From assembly GCA_021323535.1 (NCBI GenBank), contig JAJONO010000018.1:1-64000 (forward strand): a stretch of DNA of 64,000 bases, read 5' to 3'. Origin of the DNA: Bacteroidota bacterium (GTDB taxonomy: Bacteria > Bacteroidota > Bacteroidia > B-17B0 > Aurantibacillaceae). Shown in pieces: positions 1 to 7,984 of this stretch (positions are counted from its first letter, which is position 1; each line of letters begins with the position of its first letter). The notes beneath the pieces were generated by a model that was not told where the DNA came from, ran no database searches, and worked only from the letters and a program-made list of their open reading frames with translations. Made by a program: the position numbers and the translations under genes.

Positions 1-95
1 CACGTTTCATAATAAATTAAAAAATAGAGGTGCAAAGTTGCGAAAAATTTGAGGATTTTCAATAGATGTGCTGCATTTTTATACCTTTGGGTATA

Positions 96-917
96 ATGAA
101 GTACTTTCTTGTTTTATTACAATGCCTTGTTTTTTCCTTTTTAGGTTTCTCTCAAAAAGATGAAGTTACAATTAAAGGCATTGCATTATGTGTTCCTGAT
201 AAGTATGGAGACACTCTCCCGGTTGTAGCCGCAAAAATATATTTTCGGTTTAATGACTCTATTTCTTTTGTTGTACCTACTGACGAAAATGGCCGCTATC
301 AAGTAGAAGTTCCCAGATTTAAGGGGAAAATAAACGTAACGTGTGTTACCACTAAAGAGTCTAAAGTCAAAGGCAAAAAACGATCTGTTGTATTTACTCC
401 AAAAGACGTAAAAGTGATTGATCTTAGTAAATCCTTAACTCCTGTTTTTGTTGCTAATTTTTCTTTACATCAGGCTTGCGTTTTATATCGTGCTCCTGAT
501 ATCCTATTCAAAATTAACTCGCTTGAAACCGAGTCCGGCCAGATTTCAGAAAAGAATATAAAAGATTCCATTTCTCTTCTTGTCGACATTATGAACGATG
601 ATCCTCATTGCGTTGTTGAAATAGTCGGGCATTCTGACGCTGACGAGAAGGATAAAAACGCTATATCTCTCAAAAGGGCCGAGCTTGTCGTTCAGGCAAT
701 TGTTGAAAAAGGAATTCAAAAAGAAAGGTTAAAAGTTACGGGAAAAGGTGATCAGCAAATGTTATACCCCAGCAGTGAAATAAAAAAAGCCAAAACAACT
801 GAAGAAAAAGCAAGAATGAAACTAATGAACAGACGAGTTACCTGGAGAATTGTAAGCTGGGATTATGGCGTGGATCCTACTAAAAAGCAAACTTCATCAA
901 GTGACGACGAAGAATAA
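96..917 (+). CDS. OmpA-family peptidoglycan-associated envelope protein
   Basis: A secreted or outer-membrane protein of 273 residues. I chose the ATG at 96 rather than the in-frame ATG at 66, because 96 puts a normal signal peptide (MKYFLVLLQCLVFSFLGFSQ) at the very N-terminus. Residues ~25-125 look like a beta-sandwich of the carboxypeptidase-regulatory type. Residues ~140-255 form an OmpA C-terminal domain: 'VEIVGHSDADEKDKNAISLKRAE' carries the expected G-H-(S/T)-D and L-S/K-R-A elements, and the later 'MNRRVTWRI' strand is typical. OmpA domains bind peptidoglycan non-covalently. The tail is acidic (SSSDDEE). It converges on the next gene with only 2 bp between stops. The exact role beyond cell-wall anchoring is not visible. 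Confidence 0.85.
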   Translation: MKYFLVLLQCLVFSFLGFSQKDEVTIKGIALCVPDKYGDTLPVVAAKIYFRFNDSISFVVPTDENGRYQVEVPRFKGKINVTCVTTKESKVKGKKRSVVFTPKDVKVIDLSKSLTPVFVANFSLHQACVLYRAPDILFKINSLETESGQISEKNIKDSISLLVDIMNDDPHCVVEIVGHSDADEKDKNAISLKRAELVVQAIVEKGIQKERLKVTGKGDQQMLYPSSEIKKAKTTEEKARMKLMNRRVTWRIVSWDYGVDPTKKQTSSSDDEE

Positions 918-919
918 TC

Positions 920-2494
920 TTACTCCTTCACAAAAGATTTCACTACTGTTTTTTGTCCTGCAATATTGGCACGAACAAAATAGTATCCCTGTTTTAAGGA
1001 TGAAACATCTAGTGACTCCGCGTTTCCATTTTGCCTGAGAACAACACTTCCCAAAAGATCGGCAATCTCGTAAGAATCAACGACTCTTTCACACTTCACA
1101 TTCAGTACACCCGAAGCCGGATTTGGAAAAAGTAAAAAAGAAAAATCGTTTTTAGTGTTCTCCTTTATACCAACAGGATTATAGGTGTATACTGTAATTT
1201 TATCGCGATCTGTTCCTCCGTTATTGATCAGAAAAATTTTGTCGCCGGTTGGAGATACAGCAATGTCTCTTAATCTTCCGTTAAGGGCCTGATCTCCGGC
1301 AAAGAATTTTTCAGGGTTTGGACTAACACTTGTAGAAGGCGCCATTGTTACTCCATCGGGGTTAAGCTGAAAGCGATACATTTCCTGGTCGGTATTTAAT
1401 CCGTTTTTTAACGTTACAACAAGCAGACTGTTATCCCAGCCAGGTATTCCGCTTCCGGCTTTGTTATAATAAATTCCATCGGAAGGCGCCACTGTACACC
1501 AGTCGCCATTGCTGCCTGCTGTAGGTTGTGGCGTTGCGCACCATGAATACAAAGGTTCCTTTAATCCGTCGCCTGTAATTCCCGGATTTGCAGTAAAACT
1601 GCTTATCGACGCTGCTTCACCCGGGTAATTATTATCGGCATGGTATCCGCGAATATATTTCCAGCCATAATTTTTACCCGATTGTAGTACGTTAATTTCA
1701 TCGTCGGTCCTATCGCCATGCTCAATGGAATACATGATCTCCAACAGGGGATTAAACATGAGTCCCTGGGGATTTCTATGCCCTCTGGTGAATACGGAGC
1801 GCCCCGGAACCGGGTTATCAGAAGGAATAGAGCCATTGATGTTAAATCGATGGATTTTACCATTATTAACGGAAGTATCCTGGCAATAATTATTAGGATT
1901 TAAGGATTGAGGGTTGTAACAAGTGGGCGAATTGGTTTCAGAAACGCCATTATCCCCTACCGTGAAATAAAGATAGTTAGTGCTGTTTTGACTTACTGCC
2001 ATTAATCTTCCACCCAGATGATCAAAACCCGACGGAAGAAGTACGACCAGGTCCGTTGCCGCAGATACACTATCTCCCGACGCGTTCCAAGTGAGTCTTA
2101 CAATTTTGAATCTCGTAGCGGGATTGGCGGCTGTTCCGCTATTGTATGAATAAACAAAATAAATATACGGCGTAGCCACATTCATAAAATCAGGATGCAG
2201 GGCTAGTCCGTGCGTACCCGTGCCTATATTTGGCTGATGACAAGACGTACATTGTTCAGATGGAAATCCAGCAGAATAATCGGGCGCTGTATAAACAATT
2301 TTTTTAGCACCTGTGATCGGGTTCACCCGCGATACAACTCCATTTTTTTCTGTTATCCACAAATTACCTTCCGGACCGTATGTAATTTCCCATGGAGTAG
2401 AAAGAGTTGTGGTTAGCTCGCTTCTTATGAAAGACTGAGAATAGAATTTATTGAAAGCCAGAATGGAGAGTAAAACGTAAATGAATTTTTTCAT
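920..2494 (-). CDS. Secreted PQQ-type glucose/sorbosone dehydrogenase with T9SS sorting domain
   Basis: A 524-residue protein with a signal peptide (1-19), a six-bladed beta-propeller of the soluble quinoprotein dehydrogenase family (GSDH) at ~25-435, and a type A T9SS C-terminal sorting domain at ~450-524 (FPNPASGVLNV ... GYYFVRA). Family signs include 'GNLWITEKNG', 'GLALHPDF', 'DHLGGRL', 'TRGHRNPQGL' and 'EHGDRTDDEIN'. The family oxidises sugars or other alcohols with PQQ in the periplasm or outside the cell; the substrate here is unknown. Unusual: the loop before 'HGLALHPDF' contains CTSCH (residues 82-86), a haem-c-type CXXCH, but no recognisable cytochrome domain. The T9SS tail predicts export across the outer membrane. 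Confidence 0.88.
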   Translation of the reverse strand: MKKFIYVLLSILAFNKFYSQSFIRSELTTTLSTPWEITYGPEGNLWITEKNGVVSRVNPITGAKKIVYTAPDYSAGFPSEQCTSCHQPNIGTGTHGLALHPDFMNVATPYIYFVYSYNSGTAANPATRFKIVRLTWNASGDSVSAATDLVVLLPSGFDHLGGRLMAVSQNSTNYLYFTVGDNGVSETNSPTCYNPQSLNPNNYCQDTSVNNGKIHRFNINGSIPSDNPVPGRSVFTRGHRNPQGLMFNPLLEIMYSIEHGDRTDDEINVLQSGKNYGWKYIRGYHADNNYPGEAASISSFTANPGITGDGLKEPLYSWCATPQPTAGSNGDWCTVAPSDGIYYNKAGSGIPGWDNSLLVVTLKNGLNTDQEMYRFQLNPDGVTMAPSTSVSPNPEKFFAGDQALNGRLRDIAVSPTGDKIFLINNGGTDRDKITVYTYNPVGIKENTKNDFSFLLFPNPASGVLNVKCERVVDSYEIADLLGSVVLRQNGNAESLDVSSLKQGYYFVRANIAGQKTVVKSFVKE

Positions 2495-2567
2495 GCTATT
2501 TCTTTTTAATTTGAGATCCCGAGCCGTTTTGAAAAGACCGTTAAACTTTACGAAAAATTGATGCCAG

Positions 2568-2939
2568 TTATTTTTTAAAGAAAAAATAAATTGCTCCTAA
2601 AAGCAGTGCAAAACCAACGGCGTGATTCCAGCGAAATGTATCGGTTTTAAAAAACACGAGAGTAAACACCACAAAAATGCTGAGCGATATTACTTCCTGA
2701 ACAAGTTTTAGTTGCCACATATCAAATGGACCACCATTTACAGATGCCCCTATTTTATTAGCAGGAACCATGAGGCAGTATTCAAGAAAAGCAATGAGCC
2801 AGCTAATCAGAATGGCCGTCATCATTCCGGTATTTTTCAGAAAAGAAATTTCGCGGAACCGCAAATGACCGTACCATGCAATTGTCATAAATGTGTTCGA
2901 CGCAACAAGAAGTAATATGGTTTGAATGGAGCGGGACAT
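2568..2939 (-). CDS. DUF486 (DMT-like) small membrane protein
   Basis: A 123-residue protein with four predicted membrane segments (about 7-25, 38-58, 80-97 and 104-120). The sequence 'SNTFMTIAWYGHL', the 'EYCLMVPANKIGA' core and a C-terminal 'GAIYFFFKK' match the DUF486 family, which resembles small drug/metabolite transporters. Transport has not been shown for the family as far as I know, so the substrate is open. It stands alone, about 70 bp from the dehydrogenase gene upstream in the same direction, with a short A/T-rich spacer to MarC. Confidence 0.85.
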   Translation of the reverse strand: MSRSIQTILLLVASNTFMTIAWYGHLRFREISFLKNTGMMTAILISWLIAFLEYCLMVPANKIGASVNGGPFDMWQLKLVQEVISLSIFVVFTLVFFKTDTFRWNHAVGFALLLGAIYFFFKK

Positions 2940-3027
2940 GCTATAAAGTTTAATGTAAAATGTAAAGAGGAAGAGGGAAAATGTAACCCCGCACCTTATC
3001 CGTTTTCCATCTTACATTTTCCATTTT

Positions 3028-3594
3028 TTATAAGCCAGTGTATTTCCTGAACAGTTTAATCGCCAGCGCCAGAAGAATAATACCGAATACTTTCTTGAGA
3101 ATAGCAATTCCGCTGGGGCCTAGTATTTTTTCCACAAGGTTGAGGTACCGAAGTACAAAATATACCACAATCACGTTGAGGATAATCGCAATGATAATAG
3201 AGAGAATATTATACTCAGCTCTTATGGATAGTAAAGTGGTAAGTGTACCGGTTCCCGCAATGAGCGGAAAGGCTAAGGGTACGACAGACGCCGAGTTTGG
3301 CATGGTATCCTTGTTGATTTGTATGCCGAGGATCATTTCGAACGCTACAATGAAAATAAGAATTGACCCTGCAATCGCGAAATCACCAATAGAAATTCCG
3401 ATAACATCAAGGATAGAATTCCCCACAAAAAGGAAAACAATCATAATGGCAAGTGAAACCCAGGAAGCTTTAAGCGCGTCAATGCTCCCGGTACGTTGTT
3501 TGAGAGATATAATTACAGGAATGGACCCTATGATGTCGATCACAGCGAACAGCACCATGCTTACTTTGAGGATCTCTACGATATCAAAAACCAT
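3028..3594 (-). CDS. MarC-family integral membrane protein
   Basis: 188 residues with six hydrophobic segments and the MarC signatures 'FAVIDIIGSIPVIISL' near the N-terminus, 'VPLAFPLIAGTGTLTTLL' in the middle and 'GPSGIAILKKVFGIILLALAIKLF' at the C-terminus. The length fits the family (about 190-220). MarC proteins sit in the inner membrane; their early link to multiple antibiotic resistance was not upheld, and their substrate is unknown. It is probably transcribed with the DUF486 gene (same strand, about 90 bp apart). Confidence 0.9.
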   Translation of the reverse strand: MVFDIVEILKVSMVLFAVIDIIGSIPVIISLKQRTGSIDALKASWVSLAIMIVFLFVGNSILDVIGISIGDFAIAGSILIFIVAFEMILGIQINKDTMPNSASVVPLAFPLIAGTGTLTTLLSIRAEYNILSIIIAIILNVIVVYFVLRYLNLVEKILGPSGIAILKKVFGIILLALAIKLFRKYTGL

Positions 3595-3687
3595 ATGTAA
3601 AATTAGTGTTAAAATGGGAATTTATACGATTAAAATAGTTTTAAAATATAAAATAGAATCTCTATTTTTATCTAAATAATATGATCT

Positions 3688-6309
3688 ATGGAGAGAAGAT
3701 TTAAATTTAAGTCGTTGCTGACCTTCTGCAACAACGAATGGATGGTGAACAACCTTAAACGTTATCGCACTACATTTGACAAGGAAGAAATTGACTACAT
3801 ACGTGTTGAATTAGCATTGTATAACAAATTGTTTGATGAGGAAGATTGGAACGCAAAAGTGAACCTGAAATGTTTCGATATTAAAGGCAAAGAAGAATTC
3901 TGTAATCGTGAGCTTAACATAACCGTTAAAAAAGAAGAAAATATTTTTTACCTCCGCGATGGATGGGGTGTTGAAAATAAAGGCGGGTTCTGGAAAAAAG
4001 GAACTTATAAGTGGATGGCCTTCATAGATGATATTTTCATTGGCGAACAGGTTTACCATGTGAATGAAGTTGGCCTCGTTACCAACAGCAACAATCCTTA
4101 TCTCGAAATAGAACATATTAAACTTTACGACAGTCACTCTAACGGCTGGCAGGAACGTGATCGTAAATATCTGAAGGCGTTCAGTAAAAGCGAAACAAAA
4201 TACGTGTGGGCCGAAGTAAAATTCAAAAATACCACACCACTGGATTATCATTACGAGATCTTCCTTAATTTTTATGATGACGCGGGTCAACCCAAAGCTT
4301 CTCTTTGCCAGACCGGCTACGTGGATTCCAACAAACTGGATTACACCTACACATTCGAAAAAGCCTGGGGCAGTGATAGTGGCGGCATCTGGACAGACGA
4401 TAAGTACCTTGTAGAAGTGGTTTTCCATGATGTTCTCGTAGGCGCAACAACATTTGAATGTGGCCCTAAAGCCGAAGAAGGAGAAACACCGATCATTAAA
4501 ACCATTGAACAGGCTGTTACCGCGGGCGTAAATAATCTTAACCGCGACAACCGCTTAAACGAAATCGAAAATCTTAAATCACTTGAAGAACTTCTTGCCG
4601 AACTTGATTCTCTTATTGGCTTAGAAAGTGTGAAGAAATCGATCCGTGAAAATATCACATACCTCAACTTTACAAAACTCCGCCAGGAAAAAGGTTATAA
4701 AGACGCGTCAAAACTTTCGCTTCATAGTATCTTCACTGGAAATCCGGGAACAGGTAAAACTACTGTAGTAAAAATGCTCGGTAAGATCTACAACAAAATG
4801 GGATTGCTTAGCAAAGGCCATGTAGTGGAAGTGGATCGCGCGGCGCTTGTAGGAGAATATATCGGACAAACTGCGCCGAAGACCAAAAAAATGATCGACA
4901 GTGCCCGGGGAGGAATTTTATTCATCGATGAAGCTTATTCACTCGCACGTTCGGATGACGACAGCAAGGATTTTGGAAAAGAAGTAATTGAAATCTTATT
5001 AAAGGAAATGAGCGACGGAGCTGGCGATATTGCAATCATCGGCGCAGGTTATCCGAAACAGATCAAAAGCTTTATCGAAAGTAATCCGGGATTAAAATCA
5101 AGATTCTCGCATTATTTTCATTTTGATGATTATCTGCCTGAAGAATTATATTCTATTGCGATGTACGCGGCAAAAAACAAAGAAGTTGCCTTCTCTGCAG
5201 ATGCCGACGCATTCCTGAAAGAACAACTTACCGAATCATACCGTAAGCGTGATGAAAATTTCGGTAACGCGCGGTTTGTTCACGCGTTGGTTGACGAAGC
5301 TAAAATAGATATGGGATTACGTTTGATGAAAAACCCCAACCTGAAAGAACTCACCAATGAAGAACTATCTACTATTACACTGGAAGATCTTCAGAATGTG
5401 TTCGTCACCGAACAAAAGAAAAAACTCAAATTATCTATCAACGATAAACAACTCAATGAAGCTTTACAGGAACTGAACGATCTTGTTGGTATGGACAAAA
5501 TAAAACAGGATGTTCAGGAGTTGGTGAAACTTATCCGTTTCTATAATGAAACAGGAAAAGATGTAGTGAACAAATTCTCTTTACACTCTGTATTCACCGG
5601 AAATCCCGGAACAGGTAAAACCACGCTCGCACGCATCATTGCCAAAATTTACAAAGCGCTTGGTGTTCTTGAACGCGGCCATGTAGTTGAGGTGGATCGT
5701 GAAGGATTGGTTGCCGGGTATGTTGGGCAAACTGCTCCAAAAACTGCGGAACGTATCGAAGAAGCCATGGGCGGAATTCTTTTTATTGACGAAGCTTATG
5801 CACTCGCCAACAGGAGTTCCTCAAATGATTTCGGACAGGAAGCCATCCAGGTTATTCTGAAACGTATGGAGGACCAACGCGGAAAATTCGGAGTGATCGT
5901 TGCCGGTTATACTGAAAATATTCACATGTTCATTGAAAGTAATCCAGGATTCAAATCACGTTTCGATAAAACATTTGTGTTTGAAGATTATAAACCAGAG
6001 CAATTGTGGAGCATTACCCGCAATTTATTAGCGAAAGAAAATCTTACCGCTACACCTGAAGCGGAATCGCATATTAAAAATTACCTGATCGGACTTTACG
6101 AGAACCGCGATGCTTTTTTTGGTAATGCAAGAACAGCGCGCCAGGTAGTTGGTGACGTAGTGATGAAACAAAATCTTCGTCTCGCTTCAATGCCTGCGGA
6201 CCAACGCAAGAAAGAAGATCTTGTTCAGCTTGTGTATGACGATGTAAAACATCTTCACGTAGAAGAAACCGGAAGCCGTTCAACGCTTGGTTTTAAATTC
6301 GGACAATAG
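3688..6309 (+). CDS. Tandem CbbX/SpoVK-type AAA+ ATPase with duplicated beta domain
   Basis: An 873-residue cytoplasmic protein, no signal peptide. Residues 1-265 hold two similar all-beta units (about 20-130 and 145-262); both have an aromatic 'GW/GG.W/GG.FW' region followed by a '(E/V).VYHV' or 'LVGATTF' strand, which suggests an internal duplication. Two AAA+ modules of the CbbX/SpoVK class follow. Module 1 has Walker A GNPGTGKT near residue 351, Walker B ILFIDEA near 410 and the arginine-finger region NPGLKSRF. Module 2 has Walker A near 638, Walker B near 697 and NPGFKSRF. Both active sites look intact. CbbX-class ATPases remodel protein complexes; the partner is unknown. It is followed by a strong terminator at 6361, so it is likely a single-gene unit. 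Confidence 0.9.
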   Translation: MERRFKFKSLLTFCNNEWMVNNLKRYRTTFDKEEIDYIRVELALYNKLFDEEDWNAKVNLKCFDIKGKEEFCNRELNITVKKEENIFYLRDGWGVENKGGFWKKGTYKWMAFIDDIFIGEQVYHVNEVGLVTNSNNPYLEIEHIKLYDSHSNGWQERDRKYLKAFSKSETKYVWAEVKFKNTTPLDYHYEIFLNFYDDAGQPKASLCQTGYVDSNKLDYTYTFEKAWGSDSGGIWTDDKYLVEVVFHDVLVGATTFECGPKAEEGETPIIKTIEQAVTAGVNNLNRDNRLNEIENLKSLEELLAELDSLIGLESVKKSIRENITYLNFTKLRQEKGYKDASKLSLHSIFTGNPGTGKTTVVKMLGKIYNKMGLLSKGHVVEVDRAALVGEYIGQTAPKTKKMIDSARGGILFIDEAYSLARSDDDSKDFGKEVIEILLKEMSDGAGDIAIIGAGYPKQIKSFIESNPGLKSRFSHYFHFDDYLPEELYSIAMYAAKNKEVAFSADADAFLKEQLTESYRKRDENFGNARFVHALVDEAKIDMGLRLMKNPNLKELTNEELSTITLEDLQNVFVTEQKKKLKLSINDKQLNEALQELNDLVGMDKIKQDVQELVKLIRFYNETGKDVVNKFSLHSVFTGNPGTGKTTLARIIAKIYKALGVLERGHVVEVDREGLVAGYVGQTAPKTAERIEEAMGGILFIDEAYALANRSSSNDFGQEAIQVILKRMEDQRGKFGVIVAGYTENIHMFIESNPGFKSRFDKTFVFEDYKPEQLWSITRNLLAKENLTATPEAESHIKNYLIGLYENRDAFFGNARTARQVVGDVVMKQNLRLASMPADQRKKEDLVQLVYDDVKHLHVEETGSRSTLGFKFGQ

Positions 6310-6360
6310 CATATGCCAACTTGTCTAAAAGCTCTAAAATTTTACACAGATTCTAAAAAT

Positions 6361-6389
6361 AAAAATCCCGTTACGGCGGGATTTTTTTA
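6361..6389 (+). terminator. Rho-independent terminator after the AAA+ gene
   Basis: AAAAATCCCG (6361-6370) pairs perfectly with CGGGATTTTT (6377-6386) around a six-base loop, and the T-run continues to 6388. It ends the AAA+ transcript and separates it from the glycosyltransferase that starts at 6412. Confidence 0.9.
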
Positions 6390-6411
6390 TTTACCTTAGT
6401 GTCATCTTCCT

Positions 6412-7494
6412 ATGCCAAACGTTTTAATTCTCTGTGCCCATCGCCCGAAACGCTCGCCCAGTCAGCGTTACAGGTTTGAGCAGTATCTTCCTTTCCTGGA
6501 AGAAAAAGGATTTAAGTTCACCTGGTCGTATCTGCTTGATGAAAAAGACGATAAAATATTTTACTCGCCCGAAAAGATCACCGACAAAATGAGGATCATA
6601 AAAAAAAGTATTTCTATCAGGAGGAAAGACAGAAAACGTTTTAGCGACTTTGATATTATTTTCATTCAGAGAGAAGCGCAGTTTTTAGGTTCGTCTTATT
6701 ACGAGAAAAAAGCTTTTGAATCCGGAGCTAAAGTCATTTTCGATTTCGATGATAGCATCTGGTTGGCAGATACAAGTCCTGGCAACAAAAAATGGGAATG
6801 GGTAAAAAAACCTGACAAATTTTTCGATAACGTAAAACACGCTCACGTTGTCATTGCAGGAAATGAATACCTTGCCCAACAGGCAAGAACAAAAAATGAA
6901 AACACCGTTGTTATTCCAACAACAATAGACACAGGCATTCATGTTCCAAAACCTCTCCTAAGAAACAAAGAATTTGTGACCCTTGGCTGGAGCGGTAGTC
7001 ATACCACTATAAAACATTTTGAGTTATTAACGGATGTGCTTCTTAAAATAAAAGAGAAGTATAAAAACAAAGTCCGTTTTAAAGTCATTGGCGCTGGTGG
7101 TTACGAAAATAAAAAACTGGATGTGCAATCAGTTGCCTGGAGTGAGGCCACTGAAGTTGACGAACTAAATTCGATAGACATTGGCATTATGCCTTTGCCC
7201 GACGATAAATGGGCCAATGGTAAATGCGGCTTAAAAGGGCTTTCGTACATGGCCTGTGAAGTGGCTACACTAATGAGCAATGTTGGAGTGAACAAGGAAA
7301 TTATCATTGATGGTGAAAATGGATTTCTTGCATCGACCAATGAAGAGTGGTTTGATAAATTGTGCCGGCTCATCGAAAACAAAGAATTACGCGAGCGTCT
7401 TGGAAAAAAAGGAAGAGAAACTGTAATTAAAAACTATTCCGTAGAAGCCAACAAACAAAAGTATTTAGACGTCTTTAAAAGCCAGAAATCATGA
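6412..7494 (+). CDS. Glycosyltransferase family 4-like enzyme
   Basis: A 360-residue soluble protein with a GT-B fold. The N-terminal half (MPNVLILCAHRPKRSPSQRY) has the acceptor-side Rossmann unit; the C-terminal half begins at 'VTLGWSGSHTT' and holds the donor-binding region with 'CGLKGLSYMACEVATLMSNVG' and 'IIDGENGFLA', which fit the GT4 E-X7-E type area in a relaxed form. 'VIFDFDDSIWL' is common in Bacteroidota GT4 members. It probably transfers a sugar from a nucleotide donor to a cell-surface glycan or lipid. No other glycan genes are next to it, so the product is unknown. Confidence 0.88.
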   Translation: MPNVLILCAHRPKRSPSQRYRFEQYLPFLEEKGFKFTWSYLLDEKDDKIFYSPEKITDKMRIIKKSISIRRKDRKRFSDFDIIFIQREAQFLGSSYYEKKAFESGAKVIFDFDDSIWLADTSPGNKKWEWVKKPDKFFDNVKHAHVVIAGNEYLAQQARTKNENTVVIPTTIDTGIHVPKPLLRNKEFVTLGWSGSHTTIKHFELLTDVLLKIKEKYKNKVRFKVIGAGGYENKKLDVQSVAWSEATEVDELNSIDIGIMPLPDDKWANGKCGLKGLSYMACEVATLMSNVGVNKEIIIDGENGFLASTNEEWFDKLCRLIENKELRERLGKKGRETVIKNYSVEANKQKYLDVFKSQKS

Positions 7495-7510
7495 CAGATC
7501 AAACCAATTC

Positions 7511-7540
7511 TTTCCTCAGTTTCTCCGTGTCTCTGTGGTG
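7511..7540 (+). repeat. Solo arm of the intergenic CTCTGTGGT repeat family
   Basis: The segment ends in TCTCCGTGTCTCTGTGGT, the right arm of the palindromes at 41329-41410 and 38108-38169. No matching left arm is seen in the 16 bp between the glycosyltransferase stop and this arm. Confidence 0.6.
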
Positions 7541-7586
7541 AAATATCGGTAAGAATTTTCAGAATTATCCTCATTTGTGAAATAAC

Positions 7587-7934
7587 ATGTTAACCCATCC
7601 TGATAATTTTTTTCATTCCTTACAGGAACCGTATCGCAGCTGCTTGTTATTTTTACAGAAATTCATTCGCGAACAACATGACGGCATTTCTGAGGAGTGG
7701 CATTTCAATACTCCGTTTTACTATTACAACAAAAAGTGGCTTGGTTTTATTTCTTATCATCCTAAAACAAAAGAGATTTACATTTCATTCACCGATGGTC
7801 ATTTAATGAAACACAAATCATTGAAAAGCGAAGGAAGAAAAAAGGCGAGGATATTCAGAGTGGATCCAGAGAAGGATATTGATGTGAAAGCGTTGAAAGA
7901 GATCTTGAAAAAAGCTTGTCAGCTTAAGGAGTGA
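7587..7934 (+). CDS. DUF1801-domain protein
   Basis: 115 residues covering a single DUF1801 (YdhG-like) domain: 'ISEEWHFNTPFYYYNKKWLGFISYHP' and 'IYISFTDGHLM' are the conserved strands. The fold is small and cytoplasmic; no biochemical activity is firmly established for the family. It is a single gene behind a repeat arm, and its 3' end converges on the TPR gene 50 bp away. Confidence 0.85.
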   Translation: MLTHPDNFFHSLQEPYRSCLLFLQKFIREQHDGISEEWHFNTPFYYYNKKWLGFISYHPKTKEIYISFTDGHLMKHKSLKSEGRKKARIFRVDPEKDIDVKALKEILKKACQLKE

Positions 7935-7984
7935 CCACCAATTCCGATTTCATCTCTGTGTATTGTAGTAACTCCCCGATAAAA

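Noticed and set aside
3038-3679. A 213-codon plus-strand frame opposite MarC
   Set aside because: Fully antisense to a clear MarC gene; composition rich in Ser/Thr/Ile/Arg as expected of a shadow frame.
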